Below are positions 24,460 through 32,598 of a stretch of 64,000 nt of DNA, one piece after another. The DNA lies in assembly GCF_003001695.1 (NCBI RefSeq), contig NZ_PVYX01000001.1, positions 744,001 through 808,000 on the forward strand, read 5' to 3'. Every line of letters begins with the position of its first letter. Position 1 is the first letter of the stretch. This stretch comes from Flagellimonas meridianipacifica (GTDB lineage: Bacteria > Bacteroidota > Bacteroidia > Flavobacteriales > Flavobacteriaceae). The translations under genes and the position numbers were made by a program. The notes below the pieces were generated by a model. That model searched no databases. It had not been told where the DNA came from and saw only the letters and a program-made list of their open reading frames with translations.

Positions 24460-25614
24460 TTATCCGATGGCCTGTTCCAAGTCTAAGATAAGATCATCAA
24501 CATCCTCAATACCTACACTTAAGCGAATCAACGCATCAACAACACCACTTTTTTCGCGTTCTTCTTTCGGGATACTGGCATGGGTCATGCTTGCAGGATG
24601 ACCTGCTAAACTTTCAACACCACCCAGGGATTCTGCCAAAGTGAAAACCTGCAGTTTTTCCACTATTTTGATGGCATCCTCATAACTGCTCCCTTTGGGT
24701 ACAAAAGAAATCATACCGCCAAAATCATCCATTTGGCTTTTGGCAATATCATGATTTGGATGGGTTTCAAAACCGGGCCAGTACACTTTTTCTATTTTAG
24801 GATTGTTGGCCAAGTATTCGGCTATCGCTTTACCGTTTTCGCAATGCCTTTGCATACGTACATGTAGTGTCTTAATTCCACGAAGGGTTAAAAAGCTATC
24901 CATGGGACCACATACTGCACCGCTGGCATTCTGGATGAAATACAATTTATCAGCCAAGTCTTTATCATTCACTACCAAGGCTCCCACTACCACATCGCTA
25001 TGTCCTCCTAAATATTTCGTAGCTGAGTGCATGACTATGTCTGCGCCCAAATCCAAAGGTCGTTGCAGGTATGGTGTGGCAAAGGTATTGTCAACGGCCA
25101 ATAGTAAATCGTGCTCTTTAGCCAACTTAGAAACTCCCACTATGTCAATAACATTCATCATTGGATTGGTAGGGGTCTCTACCCATATCAATTTAGTTTT
25201 ATCATTTATATGCGAAGCAATGGCATCCAAACTCTGCATTCCTATAAAATGAAATGTAATACCATATTTTTCAAAAACCTGTTTGAATAAACGATAACTA
25301 CCACCGTAGAGGTCGTTGGTAGAGACCACCTCATCTCCTGGGTTCAACAACTTTATCACAGCATCAATTGCAGACAACCCACTTGCGAATGCCAAACCAT
25401 ATTGCCCATTTTCTATGCTGGCCAAAGAGTTTTCCAAAGCGGTTCGGGTGGGATTGGCACTACGGGAGTATTCAAATCCCATATGTCCTCCTGGTGTGCT
25501 TTGCGCGTATGTGGATGTCTGATAAATTGGAGGCATTACCGCACCATAGGCCTTGTCAGGATGTTGCCCTCCGTGAATAGTCTTGCTGTTGAATTTCAAG
25601 TCTTTTTTGCTCAT
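24460..25614 (-). CDS. Cys/Met metabolism PLP enzyme (cystathionine gamma-synthase/lyase-like)
   Basis: A PLP-dependent trans-sulfuration enzyme of 384 residues. The cofactor Lys lies in HSATKYLGGHSD near 197-205; SRSANPTRTALENSLASLE-type and VETPTNPMMNVID motifs are present. The sequence cannot separate cystathionine gamma-synthase (Met synthesis) from gamma-lyase (Cys synthesis); Flavobacteriia annotate it mostly as the former. I start at ATG 25614, since the upstream ATG at 25635 adds seven unconserved residues. It is divergent from the DUF3298 lipoprotein gene with an 86-base gap. Confidence 0.9.
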   Translation of the reverse strand: MSKKDLKFNSKTIHGGQHPDKAYGAVMPPIYQTSTYAQSTPGGHMGFEYSRSANPTRTALENSLASIENGQYGLAFASGLSAIDAVIKLLNPGDEVVSTNDLYGGSYRLFKQVFEKYGITFHFIGMQSLDAIASHINDKTKLIWVETPTNPMMNVIDIVGVSKLAKEHDLLLAVDNTFATPYLQRPLDLGADIVMHSATKYLGGHSDVVVGALVVNDKDLADKLYFIQNASGAVCGPMDSFLTLRGIKTLHVRMQRHCENGKAIAEYLANNPKIEKVYWPGFETHPNHDIAKSQMDDFGGMISFVPKGSSYEDAIKIVEKLQVFTLAESLGGVESLAGHPASMTHASIPKEEREKSGVVDALIRLSVGIEDVDDLILDLEQAIG

Positions 25615-25700
25615 TTTGTTTTGATATGCGAACAAAGGTATCGTTATCTTTTGGAGTAATCAACGAAGTCTTATTTTTGAAATGCCTTAAACCTCGAATC

Positions 25701-26441
25701 ATGAAAAAACCCATCGGCGTACTTTTGTTCATTTTGCTCCTCCTTGGTTGTGAAAATGAAGCCAAACTTACTTTTGGGACTTTTGAGTTGTCCAATACTG
25801 CTTGCGATGTGTGTCCAAAAATTGAAATAAAGCTTCCAGAAGCATTGGACGATATATCCACTTCAAAAACCATCAATACTGCCTTGAGGGAAGAAGTTAT
25901 CGCTCTACTCTCTTTTGAAGAGGAAACCGAGATAGTCTCTATTGAAGGGGCAGTTGAATCTTTTAGCACCAGCTTTAAAGATTTAAAGGAAAAGTTTTCA
26001 GATGAAGTGGCTTGGGAGGCAGAGATTAATGGAGACATTGTTTATGAAGATGATAACATGCTTACATTGGTGATCAATGCATATATCTTTACTGGTGGCG
26101 CACATGGATACAGCTCGACTTCTTTTTTGAATTTTGATAAACTAAAGGGAACCGAACTTGAAAATTGGCAGCTGTTTGAAGATGAAGAGGGATTTATCCA
26201 CTTTGCTGAAGCTAAATTCAGGATTCAAGAGAAGATTCCCCAAGATGGGAATATCAACGCTACGGGCTTTATGTTTGATGGTGATATGTTCCATCTGGCA
26301 GAAAACATAGGATATACCCCAGATGGTATACAATTGATTTATAATCAATATGAAGTAGCTTCTTATGCCGATGGACCAATCGTATTGACCATTCCCTATG
26401 CAGAATCAAACAAGTATCTAAAACGGGGTATCCAACTTTAG
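25701..26441 (+). CDS. DUF3298/DUF4163-type lipoprotein
   Basis: A 246-residue lipoprotein with lipobox LLLGC. The DUF4163-like N-terminal part is followed by a DUF3298-like domain with the hallmark FTGGAHGYSSTSFLNFD at about 130-150. The family includes the extracytoplasmic part of the anti-sigma factor RsiV, which binds lysozyme, but this protein has no membrane helix or cytoplasmic anti-sigma domain. ATG 25701 was chosen because it starts the signal peptide; the longer frame from 25626 would lie in the divergent promoter region. Role unknown, perhaps an envelope-stress or muramidase-binding protein. Confidence 0.85.
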   Translation: MKKPIGVLLFILLLLGCENEAKLTFGTFELSNTACDVCPKIEIKLPEALDDISTSKTINTALREEVIALLSFEEETEIVSIEGAVESFSTSFKDLKEKFSDEVAWEAEINGDIVYEDDNMLTLVINAYIFTGGAHGYSSTSFLNFDKLKGTELENWQLFEDEEGFIHFAEAKFRIQEKIPQDGNINATGFMFDGDMFHLAENIGYTPDGIQLIYNQYEVASYADGPIVLTIPYAESNKYLKRGIQL

Positions 26442-26472
26442 TTTATCGTCTGGATTTTTTTAAAACATTTTT

Positions 26473-26496
26473 ACATATCTAAAAATATAGATATGT
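26473..26496. promoter_or_regulatory. Inverted-repeat operator before the arsR-like gene
   Basis: ACATATCT (26473-26480) and AGATATGT (26489-26496) form a perfect inverted repeat with an eight-base AT spacer, 24 bases before the ArsR-like start codon. This is the expected place and shape for an autoregulatory ArsR-family operator. Confidence 0.6.
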
Positions 26497-26520
26497 AGAT
26501 ATTTTTATTATATTCGCTTC

Positions 26521-26823
26521 ATGAATATTGTTGAAATCAGTAAAGTATTGGCGAACCAAACCCGGGTAAATATTTTGAGATGGCTCAAAAACCCCGAAGC
26601 AAATTTTCCTCCGCATCAAGAAATTGACCATTTTGATGATGGGGTTTGTGTTGGGTTCATTCAAGACAAAACCGGATTATCACAATCCACAATTTCAACC
26701 TATTTAAATTCTATGCAAAATGCCAATTTGGTAATCCCCAGCCGACATGGCAAATGGACGTATTACAGACGAAATGAGGAGGTAATTCAAGCATATTTAC
26801 AAGAACTACAAAAGGAACTCTAA
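26521..26823 (+). CDS. ArsR-family winged-helix transcriptional regulator
   Basis: A 100-residue DNA-binding protein. The helix-turn-helix region includes EISKVLANQTRVNILRWL at 5-22 and TGLSQSTISTYLNSMQNANLV at about 52-72, followed by a wing (PSRHGKWTYYRRNEE). Two Cys/His-containing stretches (HQEIDHFDDGVCVG at 33-46) could bind a ligand, but no classic ArsR metal motif ELCVCDL is present, so the signal may be an organic ligand or metabolite. It heads a plus-strand run with a small protein, a racemase, an SDR, an Spx/ArsC-like protein and an EamA exporter, and probably controls it. Confidence 0.9.
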   Translation: MNIVEISKVLANQTRVNILRWLKNPEANFPPHQEIDHFDDGVCVGFIQDKTGLSQSTISTYLNSMQNANLVIPSRHGKWTYYRRNEEVIQAYLQELQKEL

Positions 26824-26866
26824 TTTTTTAGAACAACATATCGAGATTTAGCGAAATATAAATTTA

Positions 26867-27013
26867 ATGGTCATGGAAAAAACCATTCCTTGCGAAAACG
26901 TAGGACCACACCACTACGCAAAAACCAAAAAAAGAAGTGTAATCAAAATCATTTTTGCCTTTTTGGATTCTTATCCTATTGCGGGAGCCGAATTCATGAG
27001 CAGAACTAAATAA
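26867..27013 (+). CDS. Small conserved-looking protein, 48 residues
   Basis: An ATG frame of 48 codons (46 from the second ATG at 26873) between the ArsR-like gene and the racemase, on the same strand and 11 bases before the racemase. The product is basic and soluble, with a Cys (TIPCENVGPHHYA) and two adjacent His in its N-terminal half and a hydrophobic segment (VIKIIFAFLDSYPIAGAEF) in its C-terminal half. Codon use is coding-like. I know no family for it; the Cys and His-His suggest a metal or haem contact, which is a guess. Confidence 0.55.
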   Translation: MVMEKTIPCENVGPHHYAKTKKRSVIKIIFAFLDSYPIAGAEFMSRTK

Positions 27014-27024
27014 ACATCAAAAAC

Positions 27025-27717
27025 GTGAAAACAATAGGAATAATCGGAGGAATGAGCTGGGAATCTTCTAAGTTCTATTACCAATATATCAATCGTATTG
27101 TGGCTGACCAATTGGGAGGCTCCCACTCTGCACGAATTTTAATGAGTTCCGTGGATTTTGCAGAAATCGAAACTTTGTCCTTTGCCGATAACTGGGAAAG
27201 AATTGGAGAACTTATGGCCATAGAAGCTAAACGATTAGAGTCTGCTGGGGCAGATATTATCATTTTGGCCACTAACACCATTCACTTGGTAGCTGATAAC
27301 ATTGAAGAGGCCGTTTCAGTTCCATTTTTGCATATCGCCAAAGCAACAGGAAACGCTATTAAGAAGAAAGATATTTCAAAAATTGGCCTATTGGGCACCC
27401 GTTTTACCATGGAGCGGGATTTCTATACCAAAATCCTGACAAACGATTTTGGCTTGGAAGTATTGATTCCATCCGAAGAAGAAAGAACGTATCTCCAGAA
27501 TTTGATTTATGGGGAATTGGTAAAGGGTCAATTCACCTCAGAAGCCAAAGAAAATTGTTTGGCAATAATAGAAGGATTGAAATCAAAAGGTGCACAAGGG
27601 GTCATTCTAGGTTGTACCGAGTTGCCGATATTAATTCCAGAAAAAGAGGTTACCATTCCTTCTTTTGATACGACCATGATACATTCATTAGCAGCTGTTG
27701 ATTTTGCAACCTCTTAA
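27025..27717 (+). CDS. Aspartate/glutamate racemase family protein (YgeA-like)
   Basis: A 230-residue amino-acid racemase in the PLP-independent Asp/Glu family, which normally uses two Cys to move the alpha proton. The first motif is LATNTIH at 81-87, with Thr83 in place of the first catalytic Cys, as in E. coli YgeA. The second, LGCTELP near 196, keeps its Cys. Such enzymes are weak or broad racemases. The start codon is GTG (27025), needed to include the IGIIGGMSWESS loop. It is followed by an SDR gene 11 bases on. Confidence 0.88.
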   Translation: MKTIGIIGGMSWESSKFYYQYINRIVADQLGGSHSARILMSSVDFAEIETLSFADNWERIGELMAIEAKRLESAGADIIILATNTIHLVADNIEEAVSVPFLHIAKATGNAIKKKDISKIGLLGTRFTMERDFYTKILTNDFGLEVLIPSEEERTYLQNLIYGELVKGQFTSEAKENCLAIIEGLKSKGAQGVILGCTELPILIPEKEVTIPSFDTTMIHSLAAVDFATS

Positions 27718-27728
27718 TTCTTAAAAAA

Positions 27729-28331
27729 ATGAAAATACTGATCATAGGGGGAAACGGAACCATTGGAAAGAAAGTAGCAGCACATTTTCAGACAGAACAT
27801 CAGGTGCTAGTTGCAGGTAGAAAAAGTGGAGAAATTCAAGTCGATATTTCTTCTACTCCTTCTATTGAAGCTATGTTTCAACAGATTGGCAAAGTGGATG
27901 CCATTGTTTGTATAGCAGGAGAAGCCAAATGGGATAGCTTTGGTGCTTTGACCGAAGAAGATTACTATATAGGAATCAATAGTAAATTAATGGGACAGGT
28001 AAATCTGGCAAGAATCGGTCTTTCTTATCTAAATCCCAAAGGGTCTATTACTCTGACTACGGGAATCTTAGCTGATGACCCTGTTGAAAATACAGCAAGT
28101 GCTGCCATGGTGAACGGTGCAATTCATAGCTTTGTAAAAGCCGCATCCTTGGAATTGGAATACGGCAACCGCCTGAATGTGGTTTCGGCGGGAATGGTGG
28201 AGGATGCTTATGAAAAATACCGAAATTATTTTCCTGGACACTCCCCAGTCCCAATGGCCAAGGTGGCAAGAGGATATGAAAGAAGTGTAATGGGAAAGGA
28301 TAACGGTAAAATTATTCGGATTTATGAATGA
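27729..28331 (+). CDS. Short-chain dehydrogenase-like protein without the YxxxK pair
   Basis: A 200-residue Rossmann-fold protein with the nucleotide loop GGNGTIGKKV at residues 7-16, binding NAD(P). The region where SDRs carry Ser..Tyr-xxx-Lys reads ENTASAAMVNGAIHSFVKAA near 120-139, so the catalytic Tyr and Lys are absent. The family of short SDRs with NGA in this place is known in bacteria; their activity is unclear. It may be a reductase with a changed mechanism, or a nucleotide-sensing protein. It lies inside the ArsR-headed run. Confidence 0.85.
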   Translation: MKILIIGGNGTIGKKVAAHFQTEHQVLVAGRKSGEIQVDISSTPSIEAMFQQIGKVDAIVCIAGEAKWDSFGALTEEDYYIGINSKLMGQVNLARIGLSYLNPKGSITLTTGILADDPVENTASAAMVNGAIHSFVKAASLELEYGNRLNVVSAGMVEDAYEKYRNYFPGHSPVPMAKVARGYERSVMGKDNGKIIRIYE

Positions 28332-28346
28332 TCAAATCAATTGAAT

Positions 28347-28700
28347 ATGAAAAAGATATACTACTTGGAATCCTGCAACACATGTCAAAGAATTTTAAAG
28401 GAATTGCAACCTTTGGACGGCGTTGAACTCCAAGAAATAAAAACACAACCCATAACTCCCAAACAGCTAGAACAAATGAAAAGCTTAGCTGGAAGTCATG
28501 AAGCTCTTTTCAGCAGAAGGGCAATGTTGTTTCGCCAAAGAGGATTGCATGAAAAAGAACTTGCCGAGCAAGATTATAAAGAGCTGATACTGGATAATTA
28601 TACCTTTTTGAAAAGACCTGTCTTAGTATTAGACAGTCAAATCTTTGTCGGAAATTCCAAAAAAGTGATTCAGGCCGCCAAGGAAGCTTTACACGCATGA
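28347..28700 (+). CDS. ArsC/Spx-family protein
   Basis: A 117-residue thioredoxin-fold protein with a redox CNTC motif at residues 10-13 (YLESCNTCQRILKEL). The family includes glutaredoxin-coupled arsenate reductases and the RNA-polymerase-binding Spx regulators; CxxC is more like Spx and related redox proteins. Arsenate reduction cannot be claimed from sequence. An in-frame TTG at 28341 precedes the ATG and is not the preferred start. Its stop overlaps the EamA start by four bases (ATGA), showing translational coupling. Confidence 0.85.
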   Translation: MKKIYYLESCNTCQRILKELQPLDGVELQEIKTQPITPKQLEQMKSLAGSHEALFSRRAMLFRQRGLHEKELAEQDYKELILDNYTFLKRPVLVLDSQIFVGNSKKVIQAAKEALHA

Positions 28701-29590
28701 ACAAACGCACCTTGGCTATATTGGCCGCTATTGGAGCCACCACCATTTATGGTATAAACCACACCATTGCCAAGGGGGTTATGCCCACTTACGTAAAACC
28801 TTTCGGTTTTATCATGCTACGGGTGGTAGGTGCTGCAGCACTTTTTTGGATTTTTTCGTTGTTCGCTCCAAAGGAAAAAATAGAGAAAAAGGACTGGCTC
28901 AGGGTTCTTGTATGTGCCGTACTGGGTATGGTCATCAATATGCTCGCTTTCTTTAAGGGTCTTCAACTCTCAACTCCAATTAACAGTGCCGTTTTAATTA
29001 CCATTACACCTATCATTGTGGTTATTTTATCAGCCTTGTTCCTTAATGAACGGATAACTCTCAATAAGGGATTTGGAATTCTGATGGGTTTTGCAGGTGC
29101 AGTGGCGCTAATTTTGTTTGGTGCCGAAATTCGTAGTGACGCACCAAATATCCCATTGGGGAATTTTCTTTTTATAGTCAACTCAGCTTCTTATGGAGCT
29201 TATTTGATAGTGGCCAAAACCTTGATTGAGAAATATCACCCCTTTACTTTGATGCGCTGGCTTTTTACCATTGCGCTTATTATCAATTTCCCGATAACGT
29301 TACCCGAGTTTTTAGAAATACAGTGGTCAACCATGCCTCTGTGGGTATATGGTTCCATTGCTTTTGTGGTGATAGGAACTACCTTTTTGACCTATCTTTT
29401 CAATGTTTTTGCATTGACACAATTAAAAGCATCCACTGTGGGTGCATTTGTTTACCTACAACCACTTTTTGGAATCTTTTTTGCTCTTTTTTCAGGAAAA
29501 GACCAGTTAACATTGGTGAAAATATTGGCCACCTGTTTGGTTTTGTTCGGTGTGTATTTAAGCAGCAAAAAACCCAAGCCAAGACCCTAG
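28697..29590 (+). CDS. EamA-type drug/metabolite transporter
   Basis: A 297-residue inner-membrane protein of about ten helices formed by two EamA repeats (about 8-140 and 155-290). The typical sequence GFIMLRVVGAAALFWIFS lies at 34-51, and PLFGIFFALFSGKDQ sits in the second repeat. It probably exports a small amino acid or metabolite; the substrate is not readable. It overlaps the Spx/ArsC-like gene by four bases and precedes modA, so it is the last gene of the ArsR-headed run. Confidence 0.9.
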   Translation: MNKRTLAILAAIGATTIYGINHTIAKGVMPTYVKPFGFIMLRVVGAAALFWIFSLFAPKEKIEKKDWLRVLVCAVLGMVINMLAFFKGLQLSTPINSAVLITITPIIVVILSALFLNERITLNKGFGILMGFAGAVALILFGAEIRSDAPNIPLGNFLFIVNSASYGAYLIVAKTLIEKYHPFTLMRWLFTIALIINFPITLPEFLEIQWSTMPLWVYGSIAFVVIGTTFLTYLFNVFALTQLKASTVGAFVYLQPLFGIFFALFSGKDQLTLVKILATCLVLFGVYLSSKKPKPRP

Positions 29591-29625
29591 TTCTTTTCTT
29601 TCTTTAAAGCGTATTTTTGATTCTC

Positions 29626-30396
29626 ATGATGAGGACGTCTTTTAGGTGCTTACTTTTTCTTTCAATTCTAGCCTTTGTGAGCTGTAATGAATCGGCCAAT
29701 TCAAAACCAAGAGTTACGGTAGCTGTTGCGGCTAACATGCAGTTCGCCATGAAATCAATTGCAGACAGCTTTTCCAATAAAACCACCATTGACTGCGAGC
29801 TTATTTTAGGATCATCGGGAAAACTTACCGCCCAAATTCAACAAGGTGCACCTTACGATGTTTTTATCTCAGCAGATATAAGATACCCAGAAGAGTTATA
29901 CCGAAACAAAAAAACAGAAGGAAAGCCTAAGATTTATGCCCAGGGGAAGTTAGTACTTTGGACGGTGATGGAAGATTTGACTCCTTCTCTTTCGCTGCTT
30001 CAGACGGAAACTGTTCAGCACATAGCCATAGCCAATCCCAAAACAGCGCCTTATGGAGTAGCTGCGCTGGCCGTACTGGGCAATCAACCATTTTATGAAA
30101 GCGTGGTTGAGAAACTGGTATATGGGGAGAGTATTGCGCAAACCAACCAATTCATAACTTCAAAATCTGCTGAAATTGGTTTTACCTCCATGGCGGTTGT
30201 GCTTTCAACAGAAATGAAAAACAAGGGTCATTGGATTGCCCTTCCAGAAGAATCTTATCCAAGACTTCTTCAAAGTGCAAGCCTTATAAAGAAAGAAAAC
30301 GGCGCTTCCAAAGAAGCACTTGCTTTTTATGAGTTTCTTTTCTCCCAAGAGGCCCAGAAAATACTGAAACAGTATGGGTATTCCATCCCCAACTGA
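29626..30396 (+). CDS. modA: Molybdate ABC transporter substrate-binding lipoprotein
   Basis: This periplasmic protein captures molybdate (or tungstate) and delivers it to ModB. 256 residues from ATG 29626; a TTG at 29617 is also in frame. A lipobox (FVSC) anchors it to the membrane. The ModA fold is seen in VTVAVAANMQFAMKSIADSF at about 30-50, the ligand loop ELILGSSGKLTAQIQQGAPYDVFISAD at about 60-85 (split here by its three motifs), and NPKTAPYGVAA at about 145. It is followed by modB and modC on the same strand, so the operon is complete. Confidence 0.95.
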   Translation: MMRTSFRCLLFLSILAFVSCNESANSKPRVTVAVAANMQFAMKSIADSFSNKTTIDCELILGSSGKLTAQIQQGAPYDVFISADIRYPEELYRNKKTEGKPKIYAQGKLVLWTVMEDLTPSLSLLQTETVQHIAIANPKTAPYGVAALAVLGNQPFYESVVEKLVYGESIAQTNQFITSKSAEIGFTSMAVVLSTEMKNKGHWIALPEESYPRLLQSASLIKKENGASKEALAFYEFLFSQEAQKILKQYGYSIPN

Positions 30397-30466
30397 TTTC
30401 TCTTAGACCCATATAAAGTCGTTTTAAAATGGCTAAATTGTACAACCTAATCCACAACTGGAATCC

Positions 30467-31138
30467 ATGATTTGGGACCCTTTGGTACTTACCCTTAAAT
30501 TGGCCTTGGTCACTACCTTTTTGCTACTGGTCATTTCTATCCTCTTGGCTTCATGGTTGGCGCAGACCAGGTCAAAATTGAAACCTGTCATCGAAACTTT
30601 GGTCAGCATGCCATTGGTTTTACCACCTACAGTACTTGGTTTCTACTTTCTAGTTGCGTTTAGTCCAGGAAATGCCTTTGGAAATTGGCTCAACGATTGG
30701 TTCGGAATAAAACTGGTTTTCTCTTTTCCCGGGCTGGTTTTGGCTTCCATCCTATACAGTTTGCCTTTTATGGTGCACCCCATTCAATCGGGTCTTTCCA
30801 GCATTTCACCTTCCCTAAAAGAAGCTTCCTATTTAATGGGGAAGTCCAAGTGGGAAACTTTGACAAAAGTATTATTGCCCAACATAAAACCCGCAGTACT
30901 GACCGGAATTGTCTTGGCCTTTGCACACACCATTGGGGAATTTGGTGTTGTTTTGATGATCGGCGGAAACATTCCAGAAGTCACCAAAGTTGCATCCATT
31001 GCTATTTATGATGAGGTTGAAGCCTTGAATTATGAGGCGGCCAACTTTTATTCCGCCATTCTATTTATAACCACATTTGCCATTCTACTTTCAGTTTATC
31101 TTATAAATGGTCGATATATTAAACCGTTTTGGAAATGA
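30467..31138 (+). CDS. modB: Molybdate ABC transporter permease
   Basis: A 223-residue inner-membrane permease with five to six helices. The EAA motif that contacts the ATPase reads KEASYLMGKSKWETLTKVLLPNIKP at about 123-147 (in two parts), and LVSMPLVLPPTVLGFY is the start of the conserved molybdate permease core. Together with ModA and ModC it imports molybdate for molybdopterin enzymes. It ends with a four-base overlap with modC. Confidence 0.95.
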   Translation: MIWDPLVLTLKLALVTTFLLLVISILLASWLAQTRSKLKPVIETLVSMPLVLPPTVLGFYFLVAFSPGNAFGNWLNDWFGIKLVFSFPGLVLASILYSLPFMVHPIQSGLSSISPSLKEASYLMGKSKWETLTKVLLPNIKPAVLTGIVLAFAHTIGEFGVVLMIGGNIPEVTKVASIAIYDEVEALNYEAANFYSAILFITTFAILLSVYLINGRYIKPFWK

Positions 31139-32007
31139 TTGATATTCAGGTCCAAAAGAAACTCGACTCACCCTCTGGTAACATGGTTCTCGATGTGGGT
31201 TTTACTATAGAAGAAGGTCAAATGGTGGCTTTGTTTGGAGAATCTGGAGCGGGCAAAACATCCTTACTTCGAATTTTGTCAGGGTTACTTCAACCAGATA
31301 AGGGCAGAATTTCGGTACACGAAAGAATATGGTTTCAATCACAGCCTAAAGTCATCAACTTAAAACCTCAAGAAAGAAATGTTGGTTTTGTTTTTCAAGA
31401 CTATGCCCTTTTCCCCCATATGACGGTGCTCGAAAATTTACAATTCGCTGCTGGTACGAGAAAAAACGTCAACCTGCAGCATCTGCTAGAATTGAACGAG
31501 CTTGGAGATTTGAAGCATAAAAAACCGAAAAATCTTTCTGGAGGACAACAACAGCGTGTGGCACTGGCCAGAGCTTTAGCTCAACAACCAAACATTTTAC
31601 TCCTGGATGAACCCCTTTCGGCTCTTGACGATAACATAAGAAGAAAATTGCAAAGACATCTACTAGAAGCACATAAAGAGTACAAATTGACCACCATTTT
31701 AGTGAGTCATAATATTGAGGAAATCATTAAGTTATCCGATTGGGTTATAGAACTCCACCATGGTAAAACAGTTGAACAAGGGCATCCTCACCAACTGTTT
31801 GCTTCAAAGGAAATCAGTGAAGATTTTAAAGTAACTGCAGAAGTGCTGTCCATTGAATCTAGTGGTAATTCTTTTGTCGCTCAACTTCTTGTTCAAAACC
31901 ATGTCCTGAAAATGTCTTTCTCCCAAAAACAAGGTAAATCCATTCAAAAGGGCGATAGGATTGTTTTGGCCTCAAATGATTTTAAGCCAAACGTTTATAA
32001 AGAATAG
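31135..32007 (+). CDS. modC: Molybdate ABC transporter ATP-binding protein
   Basis: The 290-residue ATPase of the ModABC importer. Walker A is GESGAGKTS near 36-44, the Q loop lies in VGFVFQDYALFPHM, the ABC signature is LSGGQQQRVALARAL near 128-142 and Walker B is ILLLDEPLSALDD. A single C-terminal Mop/TOBE-like domain (about 235-290) binds oxyanion for feedback control. The true start is ATG 31135; the frame can be extended to TTG 31129. It ends three bases from the convergent thioesterase. Confidence 0.95.
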   Translation: MIDIQVQKKLDSPSGNMVLDVGFTIEEGQMVALFGESGAGKTSLLRILSGLLQPDKGRISVHERIWFQSQPKVINLKPQERNVGFVFQDYALFPHMTVLENLQFAAGTRKNVNLQHLLELNELGDLKHKKPKNLSGGQQQRVALARALAQQPNILLLDEPLSALDDNIRRKLQRHLLEAHKEYKLTTILVSHNIEEIIKLSDWVIELHHGKTVEQGHPHQLFASKEISEDFKVTAEVLSIESSGNSFVAQLLVQNHVLKMSFSQKQGKSIQKGDRIVLASNDFKPNVYKE

Positions 32008-32010
32008 CTT

Positions 32011-32484
32011 TTACAAATCCTTTGGGATTTTGGCAAACTTCCTAGTATCCACTTTGGTTAAGACCTTAAAGCTAGCTTCCTTTTCCATTTTACCGAAGGC
32101 ATCCAAAAACTCTTGCGGAAGACCGATGAGTTTACGTTCCTTCAAGTCCATCCATGCACCCATCATTTCACATCGGGCAAAGTTTTTTCCATCACTGTCG
32201 TAAAAATTGTGTTCAAATTCGAAGAACATCCCATCCTTACTCAACCCTTGAAGACCTAAAGAGACCTTTATTGGTTTTCCAGGGAAAACTTCCTTGAAGT
32301 AGTACATGTGTTCGTAAAAGACCACTGGACCAATGTTGTGCTTGGCCATGGATTTTTGATTGAACCCCAAAATCCCTAGATAGGTCATACGAGTGTGGCT
32401 CATAAAATTGATGTAAGCCGAATTGGCCAAGTGTCGATTCGCATCCAAATCGCTCCATCGAATATCAAATTCCTTAAAAAACAT
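32011..32484 (-). CDS. Acyl-CoA thioesterase, hotdog fold
   Basis: A 157-residue cytosolic hotdog-fold enzyme. The catalytic Asp lies in IRWSDLDANRHLANSAYINF at about 8-27, the usual 4HBT pattern; YFKEVFPGKPIKVSLGLQGLS is the core strand. It hydrolyses fatty-acyl or aryl-acyl CoA thioesters; the substrate is unknown. It is convergent with modC and divergent from nitronate monooxygenase, sharing a palindrome-rich promoter gap with it. Confidence 0.88.
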   Translation of the reverse strand: MFFKEFDIRWSDLDANRHLANSAYINFMSHTRMTYLGILGFNQKSMAKHNIGPVVFYEHMYYFKEVFPGKPIKVSLGLQGLSKDGMFFEFEHNFYDSDGKNFARCEMMGAWMDLKERKLIGLPQEFLDAFGKMEKEASFKVLTKVDTRKFAKIPKDL

Positions 32485-32497
32485 AGTCGGTTATTTG

Positions 32498-32526
32498 TTA
32501 TGCATGCATAATAATTGTAAAATTAT
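32498..32526. promoter_or_regulatory. Two overlapping palindromes between thioesterase and nitronate monooxygenase
   Basis: TTATGCATGCATAA (32498-32511) is a perfect 14-base palindrome. It abuts ATAATT-GTAA-AATTAT (32511-32526), a second perfect inverted repeat. They lie in the 114-base gap between the two divergent genes, 14-42 bases from the thioesterase start. A MarR- or TetR-type dimer is the likely reader. Confidence 0.5.
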
Positions 32527-32598
32527 CATAGTTTTGGATATAGATACCCATCTATCCCAAAAATCAACTTATTTTTAATGATACTTTAACACGAAACC

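Noticed and set aside
28341..28346. TTG start for the Spx/ArsC-like gene, and similar TTG starts at 11202, 22196, 29617, 31129, 47328 and 52953
   Set aside because: In each an ATG lies two to five codons further on that fits homologues and gene spacing better.
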